Shown here: positions 32,966-44,229 of the stretch, in pieces
Layout of the letters: each line of letters opens with the position of its first letter
Numbering within the stretch: the first letter of the stretch is position 1
Assembly (NCBI GenBank): GCA_031308135.1
Contig: JAHLJT010009419.1
Coordinates: 37,317,221 to 37,381,220 of the forward strand
Direction: 5' to 3'
DNA from: Acheta domesticus
Lineage: Eukaryota > Arthropoda > Insecta > Orthoptera > Gryllidae
Length of the DNA: 64,000 nucleotides
Translations under genes and position numbers: made by a program
The notes under the pieces: generated by a model
What the model was told of the DNA's origin: nothing
The model's database searches: none
What the model saw: only the letters and a program-made list of their open reading frames with translations

Positions 32966-33355
32966 GTGCTCTCTCAGTCTGAATCAGTGAAAAACTACTG
33001 ATTGACAGTGACTATTCACTGATGGTGTCATTTATAACCCTACCACTGACAATCAGTGAATTGAGCTGAACAAATCAGTGAAAATCGGGTCAACTTCTTG
33101 AATCAGTGAAACTTCACTGTTTGAATCAGTGAAATCTGTGACATTAATTGCAGGTGACGACTGAACGATCAGTGAGCAATGGTGGCGTTGCACTTTTACC
33201 ACTGACGACCAGTGAAATGCTGGCGGTCATTATGAAAATGTTCGCATGTTCACTGATTGTCAGCGAAACTACCCATTTCGACTGAAGATATCAGTGACTT
33301 TGACTCTCACTGATTGAATCGGTGACAATTTCCCTGATTCAGATTCAGAGAGTGA
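32966..33355. mobile_element. AATCAGTGA-array element, copy 1
   Basis: About 390 bp built almost wholly from AATCAGTGA and its inverse TCACTGATT, many times over, with terminal inverses CTCTCTCAGTCTGAATCAGT and CTGATTCAGATTCAGAGAG. The copy at 40,910-41,289 has the same order of units and spacers. No coding frame. The dense sites could be binding sites for a transposase supplied elsewhere; that is inference. Confidence 0.8.
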
Positions 33356-33675
33356 AGGGGTGGTCGTGAGGGAAAGTGTGAATGAGGGGTGTGTTGGAAA
33401 TCGTGGGCTAGGACGTGAGCGTGGGTGTGGAGAACTGCCTACGAGAATAACGTGGGATGATGGTGAAGATGATGCTGCAGCTGATGACGCGGCAGATGAT
33501 GCGGCAGCTGAGGGAGTGAATTAGGGTGTGTGCGAGAATAGAAGGTGGGGAGGCTAGAGAGGCTGATGAACGGTGCAATAGAGGAAGCTAGTGCGATTGC
33601 GAGTGCGAGACTAATGGAGAGGGCAATATAGGGACGCATGTAAGCAAACTGCACAATCATTCGGCATCGGGCCAC

Positions 33676-34107
33676 ACTGATAGGATTGATTGATTGTTGG
33701 AGATTCCGGGCGAGTCCCGGGCGGTTCCAGCGGAGCACCGCCCCAACCGGGAAGAACTCTAAGCACCCCACCGGCTTCCTGGCATGTCTGGTAGTGTGGT
33801 GCATGTTAGTGTAAGTGTGTGTGTAAGGGGTGAGGATAGGACAAGGAAGAGGAAGGAGAGACCGCGCGCGGTCCGTGGCCCGTTTGTTAGGGTACTGCTC
33901 CAGCATTCGCCTGGTTGATCGGAGAAATCACGGAAAACTTCCGATCAGAGTATCCGGCCGCTGTAATTCTCCTCCAGACTCCTAGCTGGCAAGCTAGTGT
34001 CGGAAATCCTGCCGGTGTCGGGACTCGAAACTAGAACCTCCCGATCACAGGCACTGCAGGGACATCAGTTCATTGCACTGGGCCACCTCTCCCGGTCTAA
34101 CGGGCGA
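33676..34107 (-). repeat. SINE copy (b), nearly full length
   Basis: Minus strand: from a tRNA-like head (B box TTTCGAGTCCCGAC; A-box region GGCCCAGTGCAAT) at the right through the family body to a (CAAT)n tail (GATTGATTGATTG on the plus strand) at the left. Confidence 0.75.
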
Positions 34108-34288
34108 GGTACACGAAAATTCGTGAAAGGTAATGGTGGGTGTATTTTATGTACAAAGCGATCGAGTTATAGTTTTCATGTTGTTCCTTCTGCTATAAAT
34201 GTAAATTGAAGATTTAAAATATTCGTAGTTCTGAATGAATCTCTATTTTATCGTTTTACCCAATTTAAATGGAAAAATGAAATCCGGC

Positions 34289-34500
34289 AAGGTGTTGATC
34301 GGAGAAACTATGGTAAACTACCGATCAGAGCAGCCCACAGCTGGAATCCTTCTTCAGGTGGTGGCTGAATTTGTACTAGCTTTCTAGCTAGTATCAAACT
34401 TCTGCTACCGTTGGAGCTCGAACCCTAGAACATCCCGGTGAGAGGCATTGCAGTGTCATCAAACCATGCCCTGCGTTACCTAAGGCAGTCAGGCCGGGAG
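34289..34500 (-). repeat. SINE copy (c), head part only
   Basis: Carries the head and first body block (GTTTCTCCGATCAACACC, B box GTTCGAGCTCC) in diverged form. The 3' half is missing. Confidence 0.6.
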
Positions 34501-34740
34501 GACGGGGAGTAATATCCACGCACGTTTTCTTGAGCCCTCATTTTGCAAGATGCGAAAGAAGTGGGGAATTGCTTATTTCGACGACAATACTATTATATCA
34601 GATCTGTAGCTGCTTTCATTAGCAAAATAGTTTTTATTATACAGGAGCAATCATTTATGGTAATTAGATTTTGACAACAACGATCGTTGCTAACATTTAT
34701 TCTTAATTAGGCAAATTTTTGTTAAAGAGTGGTGGTTGAT

Positions 34741-35176
34741 ATTTCGAGACCCAAGTCCTGACGGTAGTAGAATTTTCGACTCTGGCGTGTCAGCTAGGTC
34801 GAATTCAATCTGTCTGGAGGGGAATTCTAACGGCCAGCTGCTCTGATCCGTGCTGCTTTCCGTGGGTTCTCCGATGAGCCCGAGGCGAATGCCGGAGCAG
34901 TACCCTAACAAACGGGTCACCGACCGCGCGCGATCTTTCCTTCCCTTTCATTGTTCTATCATTTCCCTTACGTATACACACACGCTAAAATGCACTGAAC
35001 TACCACATTTGCCGGGAGGACCGGTCGGGAGCTTAGAGCTTGTCCCGTCTGGGATGGTGTCCCACTGGTGAGAGATACCTTCTTGGGGAGAACCCCGTTC
35101 GCCGACAGTAGGTCACGCACTGCACTTACGGGAGTAATTACCGTAGCAGTTGACGCGCCCGGACTCACTAACAATC
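34741..35176 (+). repeat. SINE copy (d)
   Basis: Body and tail of the family are clear (GCGCGATCTTTCCTTCC, GAGAGATACCTTCTTGGGG, then GTAGCAGTTGACGCGCCC and an ACAATCAATCG tail). The head is eroded. It ends 100 bp before gene B exon 4. Confidence 0.75.
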
Positions 35177-35277
35177 AATCGAGGCTCAAGGAACGCTCGC
35201 GAGGGCGGGGATTGGGCCGTGGGCCGCGGCAAATGCCAGGGAGGGGCCGGCGTCGCAAGCGCGGCGGGGGCGCGCAG

Positions 35278-35636
35278 GGGGCGTGTTCCTGGGCGTGTGC
35301 GGCTCGTGGTTGCTGTGCGGGTTGCTGCTGGAGATGGTGTCGTGGTCCGTCGTCTTCTACGTGATGGGGGCTCTGACGCTGCTGTTCGGCGTGGTGTGGG
35401 TGTCGGTGGTGCACGACGAGCCGCCGGAGGAGTTCGATACGGACACCAGCGAAGACATTGACCTCACCGACGAGTTCGCCGAGTACTCCGACTACGTCCC
35501 GCTCGGCACCGTCTTCTCCTCCTGCCCCTTCCTGACGCTCGCCTGCACGCACTTCGCCGACGTGTGGGGCATCACGATGCTCTTCCTGCTCATGCCCAAG
35601 TTCATCTACGAGATCCTCGACACGAGCACCCTCGAG
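35278..35636 (+). CDS. SLC17 transporter gene B, exon 4
   Basis: Opens after GCGCGCAG in phase 1 and closes in phase 0 before GTGAAC. It encodes helices 5-7 and the central loop: GVFLGVCGSWLLCGLLLEM, VSWSVVFYVMGALTLLFG, then VVWVSVVHDEPPEE, an acidic loop (DTDTSEDIDLTDE), YVPLGTVFSSCPFLTLACT, HFADVWGITMLFLLMPKF and IYEILD. This is the standard SLC17 order (WxYVFYxxGxxG, LWxxLVxDxP, LPTYxxxIL), with the loop unusually acidic. The exon is GC-rich. The PLWAI-type helix start and the YN of the family motif are altered (FADVWG). Confidence 0.9.
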
Positions 35637-35679
35637 GTGAACACCACGTTCTTTAATTCTGTCTCGCTACCGAGTTGCT

Positions 35680-36365
35680 TACTCTATAGAGGAAAAGTTA
35701 TGTAATGTTGCGCGAAAGAACGGGGAATTTTCGGCAAAAAAAAACTCTTATTACAGGGCCCTGATAACGAAAAGTGGCTAAATTTAGAAAAAAAATATCC
35801 TCTAACACGTAGTGTAGCCAGAATCCATGTTTTGTCGATCCTTTGTGCGTCCGAAAAAGCGAATGACGGCAAAACGTCTGTCCGTCCGTCTGTGAACAAC
35901 GCTAGTATCTAACCGTTCAGCTTATTTTCACCAAAACTGATATTCCCCAATCGAACTGGCTGATGTCGCGTACCCTCTAATTTTAAACTGATATTTCAAT
36001 TTTGGCGGGTATTTTACACGAAGTCCCTGGAACATTTTCAAAATTTTCAGAAAAATTCGCTCCATCGATTTTGATTAAATTTTGTTGTTGAATAGTGTGA
36101 AGTTCGTTTAAGAGAATTGTGTAGGTCTCATTTTCGTTAAAAACCCAAATTTTCGAAAATATCCAAAATTCAAACTTTTGGAGTCTTTCTACAACTAGAA
36201 TTATGAAGGTAGATATATTTCCCATAATTAAATCTCTTCCATGAAGATAGATTTTCAAATAAGGTCATATACAATTTTTTGAAAACTTGAGTACTTTTCG
36301 CATAATTTTGCTTGCAAGTACGGGAAAGAAAGTACTATTTTAGCATCACATGCTATTTTAGCATC
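35680..36365 (+). repeat. Interspersed repeat family X, copy in opposite orientation
   Basis: Inverse of copy 1: GAAAAGTTATGTAATG, GGGCCCTGATAACGAAAA, ATGACGGCAAAACGTCTGTC, AAAACTGATATTCCCCAATC and a TTTTAGCATCAC end, which is itself doubled at 36,340-36,370. Confidence 0.7.
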
Positions 36366-36468
36366 ACTTGTTATTATTTTTTGAAGATAAATACATAGAT
36401 AGTTATTTAAACTTAACATATACAATTTTCATTACTTACTCACTAACATATTCTAAACTTATATAATA

Positions 36469-37028
36469 CAGTCGACTACGGTTATAGTGAATTTCTGGGA
36501 CTAACATATTTGTTTCGCTGTATCAGATTTTCACTACATCCGATTATCTCAAAATTAAATACAATTTCTTCACAATGATTTGCTTAATATAGAGATAAAT
36601 CAGAATATATTAACAGCAAAAACTGAAAATTTCAATGTTTTTATTTGTCCTTAAAAATCAATTATTTTCAATTGTTTGGCATGAGGTGGTCAGTAAGGTC
36701 TTCGTTTCGGGTCAGTTACTTTCATCTCAGGGGAGACTCGTTTGACTTTTGGCCCAAATTTTGATCAACGAGAGTTTTCACACTCGTTTATGACTTTTGG
36801 CCCAAATTTTTTTCAAGTTGCGTAAAATGTTAGAATTTGTGACAAGGTGGCGATATATTCTTTTCCAGGAGGGACTTAATTTCCAGGTCGTATTTCCTAC
36901 AATCAGGATTCACTATAACCGAATCTTATTTTGCTTATTTGTAATGTAAGTTAAACGGGACTAGTGACTGAAGTTCACTCTAACCGGGGATTCACTATTT
37001 CCGAGTTCACTATATCCGAAGTCAACTG
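36469..37028. mobile_element. Pogo/Tigger-like MITE, about 560 bp
   Basis: The left end CAGTCGACTACGGTTATAGT and the inverse of the right end CAGTTGACTTCGGATATAGT are near-identical; the inner ends carry further TTCACTATAACC-type repeats. This is the terminal style of pogo/Tigger elements, which duplicate TA; TA stands directly before the left end and two bases after the right end. No open frame. Confidence 0.7.
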
Positions 37029-37785
37029 TGTACATTAGGGAGGTGTCCCACTTTGGGTCCTCTAATCAGGTTCTATGTGCACTTGATTTGGGATACATGG
37101 AAAGACCATTTATCTTGTTGTTTGCTGGGCAGAAGTGTAGAGGCAAATCATGTCTCATGCTTTCTTCAAGCTTATTCTTAATGAGTTTGAAGAAAGGAGA
37201 GAGTCTGGCAATCTTGTATTTAAAAAACACATTATGGACTCATTATGAGGATGTGGAGGTTTCCCCTATGTCATTCTGTAAAATGTAATTTGTATTTGAT
37301 ATCCATTGGGGGCTTTTTGAGAAGAGGTAGTTGAAAAGCCTCAAAGAAGTGATTTCGCAGTGGTTCAAATGAAGCGTTTGAGCAGCGATAGAGTTGCTTT
37401 GGTATAATGTTTGAAAAATCGCTTTGATATGCAAAAAAATATTTTTCTAAGTCCTAGAAATTGCGATGTAATCATTTTTTCTCTAGCATGGACATCTATG
37501 TTTTTCTTTTCTTTAAGAATGAGAAAATAAGGGCGTTATTGAAGGGTTTCAAGAACTGAGAAGTTGATTAGACCTTTATATAAACGGGTTTCATCGAGTT
37601 TAAAAGGTTTTCCATCATAAAGTAATATAATTTGTTCCTTTTCGTTCTTTCAGGTTATTTTTATTTTCTTAAGAACACGAGGCAAATATATTTTCATTTG
37701 AGTATCTTTTCTGCCTAATATTTAATAAAGCGTGAAATATATTTTTTACGTATTCTAATTTACTCTATTTTGTGAACTCTTTCAG

Positions 37786-37918
37786 ACTACTCTCATCTGT
37801 GTAGCCGCGGCTTCCTGCCGCTTCATCGTGGGATTTCTTGTTCTGATAATAGTGAAATATATGATCAAGTACGATTGCTTGGACGTAACATCGATTCGAA
37901 AGATATTCGTGTTTATTT
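37786..37918 (+). CDS. SLC17 transporter gene B, exon 5
   Basis: Opens after AACTCTTTCAG in phase 0 and closes in phase 1 before GTAAGT. It reads TTLICVAAASCRFIVGFL, then VLIIVKYMIKYDCLDVTSI, then RKIFVFI, matching the helix-8 region of SLC17 (the LPYLxxWxxxxxxGxxAD segment and the RKxFxxIG start of helix 9). The conserved RK..F is kept, but the GxxAD turn has become VKYMIK. The frame that begins at 37828 is the same reading. Confidence 0.85.
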
Positions 37919-39065
37919 GTAAGTACAGATTACCATTTACAATATTTTACTTAGGAAATTGGTTTGTTTTTATTTGGAGATATCTCAGAATCATTATCAC
38001 AATCAACCACAATCACAATGTCACTTTACAACTCATTCCGATTTCTGGATTTATGCCTTTCGCCCTAACCTAGGAGACATGAGTTGAATTTATGGGCGAG
38101 TAGTGATGAATTTAAAAATAATGGAAAAGTTTGGGATTGAGACCCAGGTGAAATCAGTAGAACCCCGAAAAAACCTGCCGTGGACCCGTTTGGATCACCA
38201 CAAATTTCACTAGGATTGACCTGGAATTGAACCCCGGTCTCAGTGGTGGAAGGCGACCGATTGACCGTAAAACTAACGTTCTATTTATTTATTTTGAGAG
38301 ATAATATGCCTGAAAAATTAGGCAACTTATATCATCAGAGTGTCTTGTATCAGTGATTAAAAGACGTTATCATTCTTTAATTTTTGTTAATCTTAATTCA
38401 AATACATATAGGTGTCAGTTGACACTGAATGTCTGTTTATTGATTTATTTAGTATTTTACGTGTCTCTTATTGCAGTTTTAAGTTAGAAACTAATTTGTC
38501 CCATTTTTCGATCGAAAGGACAACGCAGGTTTTACGAAGGTAAGGAATCGAACGAACTAGTCATGATATGTCAAACCAATCCAAATTGCATCTTTTTCAT
38601 TTGTTAAAATTGCATTTTCAACTGACAGAAATGACTGGTACAAAGTTCTATAAAAATATGTCCATCGTGATTAGAAATTTAGTCGCTCTATATCACGATT
38701 TCTTTTGCTAATTTTCTTAGATGCGTTGTAACTTACCCACATCATTAAAACTGCTCTAGAATTCATATATAATACCATAAGGGATATCTTGCGATCAATT
38801 TGAAGATGGCATTCAACAATGCTCTCTGTTTATTGAACACTGGTGAAAGTAAACCAGCATTGTCCAGACATTAATTTATCACAATCATATATTAGGCAGG
38901 AAAAGAAATTAATTAAATCTGTAGGGTAAAATGAAAATAATTTTATTTGCACTCCTGCCACGCCCCTGTCCGCTCCGCTTCAGGGCGTTCTGCTGACACG
39001 CTCTCCTGGTTCCTCCTCGCCACTATCCCTCCCTCCCCGCCAAGCCTCTCCCTCACTTCTTCCCT
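37919..39065 (+). other. Gene B intron 5, first part, with a tRNA-derived SINE relative
   Basis: AT-rich intron apart from the SINE-like stretch listed next and a C-rich patch at 38,950-39,060. No gene seen. Confidence 0.6.
38090..38285 (-). repeat. tRNA-derived SINE (family 3)
   Basis: On the minus strand: a tRNA-like head GTTAGTTTTACGGTCAATCG, then B box GGGTTCAATTCCAGG at the expected distance, followed by an unrelated body. The B box is close to the GGTTCRANNCC consensus. I see no proper anticodon stem. Confidence 0.5.
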
Positions 39066-39608
39066 ACCGGGAGAGTTGGCCCAGGGTATCAACTGATGTC
39101 ACTGCAGTGCCTCTGCCCGGGAGGACCTAGGTTCGAGTCCCGACGGTTGCATGATTTTCGACTCCAGCTAGACGGAGTAAAATTCTAGCGGTCGGCTACT
39201 CTGATCGATAGTTTTCCGTGGTTTCTCCAATCAATGGGTTCATGGGTTCTTCAGGCGAATACTGTTGCAGTACCCTAACAAAGGGTTACGGACCGTGCGC
39301 GATATTTCCTTCCCATTCCTTGTCCTATCTATCCCTTACTTCTACTCGCACACACACACACATTCATTACACTACCACACATGCCGAGAGACCGATCAAG
39401 AGCTTAGAATTTATCCCGATAGGGGAAGTGACCCGCTGATGGGAGATACCCGGTTGAGGAAAACCCCGCTAGCCATCGGTAGGTCGGCGCCGGATCTCTC
39501 CATCCAGCGGGGCAAGATCACCGCGACCTCCCGAGCAAAATCATGCTTTATACTTATTGGACTAATGACCTTAGCGGTTGACTCGCCCGGAATCAGTAAA
39601 ATCAATCA
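39066..39608 (+). repeat. SINE copy (e), full length with intact Pol III boxes
   Basis: The best copy of the family: A-box-like TGGCCCAGGGTA at 39,077, B box GGTTCGAGTCC at 39,130-39,140, a body of about 400 bp including a short (CA)n, and the tail ATGACCTTAGCGGTTGACTC then AATCAATCAATCATC. At about 540 bp it is long for a SINE. The tail resembles the LINE 3' end at 7345-7390. Confidence 0.85.
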
Positions 39609-39794
39609 ATCATCAACCAACCTCTCCCCGAGCACCCCGCCCCGCTCCCTCCCCACCTCCACCGCGCCGCCCCCCACCCCTCTCGCTCTGCCATGCTGGG
39701 GCGCCGAAAGGCAAAGCCCTGGCAAGCCCCGGTCCGCACCATTGCAACGCAGTCCATTAATAAAGCCATCTTTGAAAGATGTTTTAAATCTGCA

Positions 39795-40110
39795 AAAAAT
39801 TGATTGATTTTTGGGGGGGATACGGTAATTGTAATTGTCCATTAGTCCTGTTAGTGTGCATGTTAGTGTGTGCAAGTAAGGGGTGAGGATAGGACAAGGA
39901 AGAGGAAGGAAGGATCGTGCGCGGTCAGTGACCCGTTTTTAAGGGTACTGATCTGGCATTCTCCTCCAGACATACATCCGAATTCGTCCTAGCTATGTAC
40001 CTTGTGTCGAAAATTCTGCCATCGTCGGGACTCGAAACTAGGACCTCCCGGTCAGAGACACTGCAGTGTCATCGGTTGATACCCTGAGGGCACCTCTCCT
40101 GGTCGAACAG
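39795..40110 (-). repeat. SINE copy (f), 3' part of body missing
   Basis: Minus strand: tRNA-like head at the right (B box TTTCGAGTCCCGACG; preceding CTAGGACCTCCCGG in plus orientation), then the body to the CCTTACTTGCACAC region, after which the tail-proximal half is lacking. Confidence 0.7.
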
Positions 40111-40730
40111 AAGTAGAGTGGGATGGGGCATAGTGGGATGTAAATAAAATTACTTCAACTCACTTACTCTTCTCAGTTCATTCTTTTCTCAGTATAATAG
40201 ATAATTACAACATAAATGCCTGGAGAATGCCAGGTTATTTGGGAGAAAGTAATTATATTAATAATAAATAATATACGTTTCTTCATTTGATTGTATCAAC
40301 TAATCTTTATTTTTGGATACTGTCACCAAATCATATCGAAATAGTTTACACAAAATACAATGTATTAAAACGTTAATAAAAATAGAACACAAGTATCATT
40401 TAAAAAATATCAATTTAAGAAAATTGCTTTTTTAAATACTCAGAAAATTTTGCTAAAATGATCGTTACTTAAACATTATTTCTTGCAATTTGAAAATACA
40501 ATAAAATTTTTCTGGTTATCGTACAACACAGAATTTTTAAAAGTAGTCAATGACGATTTCATCGCGACCAGAAGTCAAATTTCTTGTCTTGAAATATATT
40601 GGCAGTAAATCTGAGGAGCTATATTATGTTAAATTGATACATTGTGATAGCAAAAGGGATTGTGAACAATCAATGTGAAGTATGTGAACATGTTGAAGAG
40701 CTTTCCCGGTCACGAGGATTTTGGTGGCAG
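40111..40730 (+). other. Gene B intron 5, last part
   Basis: AT-rich intron; it ends CGAGGATTTTGGTGGCAG, a pyrimidine-poor acceptor like that of the gene A exon at 1297. Confidence 0.6.
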
Positions 40731-40886
40731 CTCACGTCTTCACTGGAATCACCATGGTCTCCGTGGGCTACGTGGGCTGCAGCCCCCATTGGATGCTGAT
40801 GGTGTTGTCGCTCACCATGGCCCTGAGCGGCGTTGCCTCCGTCACCAGCGAGTCCAACGCCCGGGACCTCTCCCCGGCGTTCGTGC
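40731..40886 (+). CDS. SLC17 transporter gene B, exon 6
   Basis: 156 nt, phase 1 to phase 1, the same as gene A exon 1297-1452. It reads HVFTGITMVSVGYVGCSP, then HWMLMVLSLTMALSGVASV, then TSESNARDLSPAFV before donor GTGAGT. VGC is shared with gene A, but the family's NHxDxAPxYAG has become SNARDLSPAFVR, losing the asparagine-histidine pair, the alanine and the YAG. A MITE-like AATCAGTGA element starts only about 23 bp after the donor. Other open frames over this exon are in the wrong phase. Confidence 0.85.
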
Positions 40887-40909
40887 GTGAGTCCTCTTAC
40901 CCGGCAGCG

Positions 40910-41289
40910 CACTCTCTCAGTCTGAATCAATGAAAAACTACTGATTGACAGTGACTATTCACTGATAGTGTCAGTTATAACCCTGCCACTGACAATCAGT
41001 GAATTGAACTGAACAAATCAGTGAAAATCGGGTCCACTTTTTGAATCAGTGAAACTTCACTGTTTGAATCAGCGAAACAGTGACAACAGCAGCACGTGAT
41101 AAACTGAACGATCAGTGAGGGATGTGGCGCGGCGCTTACGACCAGTGAAACGCTGGCGGTCATTAAAGAAAAGGTTCGCATATTCGCTGATTGTCATCGA
41201 AACTACTCATTTCGACTGAAGATATCAGTGACTTCGGCTCTCACTGATTGAATCAGCGACAATTTCACTGATTCAGATTCAGAGAGCAC
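40910..41289. mobile_element. AATCAGTGA-array element, copy 2
   Basis: About 380 bp; same ends (CTCTCTCAGTCTGAATCA and CTGATTCAGATTCAGAGAG) and same internal order of AATCAGTGA units as copy 1 at 32,966, with scattered substitutions. It begins right after the gene B exon 6 donor. Confidence 0.8.
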
Positions 41290-41689
41290 AACTTAGCCAT
41301 CGAAAGCAATAAAAGGGGCACCGGAGGTTTTTTCAAGGAGACAAATATCGGGTTACATCCTGAGAACTGCGGACTTTCCTTCTACTTCTTCTTACCGCGG
41401 GCGAAATTGAGTTTTCGGTCCTGCGTAATAATGCCCTCAAGGGAAACTTAGGAACTCCCGTGTCGTGTGAGAGTGTAGGCATCCGCGGCCATTGACAATA
41501 TCAAGTAGATACGCGAGTCCCCCACCCACACCCGGGTGTTCAATTTCGCGGTGCTACATCGATAGTGGCCAGGCGGGCGCAGTTAGGAGACGGGGAAATG
41601 GGGAACCGTTTCCATTAAGTATAACAATCCGATTGGCTCCGAATTGGGTTCTTGGTCCCCACGTGACTACGGCCGACAATCATGAAAGG

Positions 41690-42345
41690 GTACCCCGGAT
41701 AAGATGTTAAACGTTCCCCTCAGCCAAATAGCATTTGAGTAGTTACACTATAATTCTAGCATAAAAATAATTTTTTGAATGGTTTCTTAGCCCCTGTCCA
41801 CCACCCACACCCCTCTACAGCCAAAAACGTATTTTATTTAAATTTTTTTTCGTCAATTCAACACTATTTATCTGACTGAAAAGTGTGATAAATAAGAAAA
41901 TAATTTATACTATCAGAAAAACATTTTTTGATATTTTCTCAGGCCCAAATTCAGAAAATATTTTTGAAACAATAACAAAAATAGTTTTACCGTATCTTAG
42001 TACCCAGGAACAATCTCGAAATAAATCCCCAAAGTTTCTCTCAAAACACACATTGTTGTGAATTTTTTTCAGTTTTTTTGAACTGTTCGGCAGCAGTGAA
42101 AAAATAACCATTTCCCGCCTTTAATTCACCTGGACTATAAATACACTTAAAAAATGACTGCAACAGTTCAGTGCATTTATTTTAGTGTTTGTTATACATT
42201 TGTATACATTGTTGTAGCTCTCAGTAATATTTTTGACTTTGGAATGTGGTTAAAAATTATCACTTTTTAAAATCTTTCTAATCCTTTGTTTAAGTAACAT
42301 AAGCTATGAAATGACGATAGTTTTGGCAATTTATAAGAAACCATC
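41690..42345 (+). repeat. Large inverted repeat, left arm
   Basis: About 650 bp that recurs inverted at 44,230-44,885. Matching landmarks: GGGTACCCC, TTCCCCTCAGCCAAAT, GAGTAGTTACAC, TTTCTCAGGCCCAAATTCAG, CGCCTTTAATTCACCTG and CTTTCTAATCCTTTGTTTAA. Divergence between arms is roughly 15-20 percent by eye, so the palindrome is not recent. Confidence 0.8.
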
Positions 42346-42357
42346 GACACAAAACCT

Positions 42358-43114
42358 TGTAAGTGTTGTAACGTATTGGCAAGCGAACCTCATGGTAGCT
42401 ATTTGGAAACGGGCGGAAAGGAATTACCAACAGGAAATCGCCTCGCCACAGCAGGAAGAGAAAGCACCCAAAGGCTGAACAAAGGGCCGTGGGCAGAGGC
42501 ATAGCGGGGGAAGCGGCGTGACCTAGGAGGTCACTTGAGCCACAAGTATATAAGGGAGTAGACGAAGCGAATGGACGGGTTCAAGAGAAGGGTGAGGACC
42601 TCGTGCTGATTCACAAATTTGCGCCAGGGCGGTGCAGCGGCGAGCAGAGCTCGCGAGGCAAGTCACGCGTTGACGCGCCTGCGGGGACTTTGTGTCCCAG
42701 ATGTGACTGCGGTCACGTACGAGTGATGCTGTGTGCGAGCTCCCAGTGAGGAGTGGTTGAGATCCACCACTCACACATCAATCTGTTAAGATCGCTCCTG
42801 CGATCAAGGCACATCACGGATTGATGGACCTGTAAGGACTTTGTGTCCGAGTGTGACATCCGGTCACTTGACTCTGTGCACGCTTCGAATTTAGGAGTGG
42901 CGAGTGCCACTAGTTAAACCGATTCTCAATCGGATTTGGAATCGCTCCCGCGATCAGGGGGTAGTAGATCTATCAGAGCTATTGTATAAAATGTAACCCT
43001 TTAACTGTACACATTTGTTTTGTAAATATAACTGTATGTATGCAAGCTCTGTGTCTGTGTTCGCTGTGAGTACCCATGACGTCACAGTGTGGTATTGGTG
43101 GATAGAGAATTACA
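42358..43114 (+). repeat. Probable solo LTR between the arms of the inverted repeat
   Basis: Begins TGTAAGTG and ends AATTACA, has a TATA box (TATATAAGG at about 42,548), a T-rich 3' part and no coding frame. It contains an internal direct duplication of about 180 bp (GGACTTTGTGTCC, GTGTGAC, GGTCAC, then TCGCTCCTGCGATCA in each unit). No internal retroelement sequence and no target duplication were found, so solo LTR is an inference from structure. Confidence 0.45.
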
Positions 43115-44229
43115 CCCCATCCTGCATCAAACAGATTTTAGAAGAAAAAATAGAAGTTTGCAGATTATGAGATACAAAAAAAGTTTATTACAACACACAT
43201 AATTGCGAATAATTCGGAAGTGATGCTTCCTAGGTCCTTTAAATTAGGTTTGCATGTTTCATGGGGACACGACTTTTTTGAGGACAAGTAAATTCTGACA
43301 GATGTGTGTTTTGGGGGACAGGGAGACGACAATGGGGAAATGATAAGGGACTGTTCGGGTTTAGGTGAAGGATAGATGGACGGCAGTGGGGAAATGAAAG
43401 GGAACAGATTTAACCAGATTATGTTGTCAGGTAGTATTCTTCAAAATGCGACTTTTACAATTTTGCTTTTTTACAATTTTGCACATTTAGTTATTTCGGG
43501 TGCGCCGTCTCCATATCATGGGTGGGCAGAAAAGAGAAGCCGAAATCAATGAAAAAATTAAATTGAAGCAAAATACCGAAATGATTTTTCAGGATAAAAT
43601 TAAAGGAACTATTTTATTTTCTGTGAATTTTTATCTCAACGCTCAGCAATATTGGAATGAATTCTCTCACACAGTACCGTGCCTATAATGCCGTAAACCA
43701 CATTTCGAGGGATGGGTGCTACATTAAATCAATTTTCATTCATACAAGTATTATATACAACATACAGTGTTTTCGCACTTTTACAGATTGTATATACTTA
43801 TTTATTATGCATTCAAGAATAAATACTAAGGAAATACAAAATACAACTTTTTCTTTAGTCTGAAACATCTGCAGATGTGAGAGCGCAGGCTTCCGCGCGC
43901 GGAGTCAGTAACTGTCCTAGTCACATTTGTCAACGTTTCAGCCGCCATTCTCTGACTTTCCTCCTGGAGGAAGGTCGCAGGTGCCTAGGACGCGGCGTCT
44001 ACCAGACGGCCAAGTACTTTACTGCAACTGCCTTTGTTTTTTTAAAGTATGAACCAGCTATTTAACAAATATGAAAAAAAAATCACAAGTGTTCTGAGAT
44101 GAATATTTTCGTGCCTGTGTCGGTGTTCTAAGACAGTAAAAGAGTTCTTGTAAATCCGGATCCAAATTGTTCACCTTTCATTTCCCCATGTGTTGCGCAA
44201 TTATCCTTCAAATGTGACCGAATTATTAT
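43115..44229. other. Remainder of the inverted-repeat spacer
   Basis: Mixed DNA with a GC-rich patch at 43,865-44,020 (GTCGCAGGTGCCTAGGACGC). Small open frames at 43500-44065 show no family resemblance. Confidence 0.4.
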
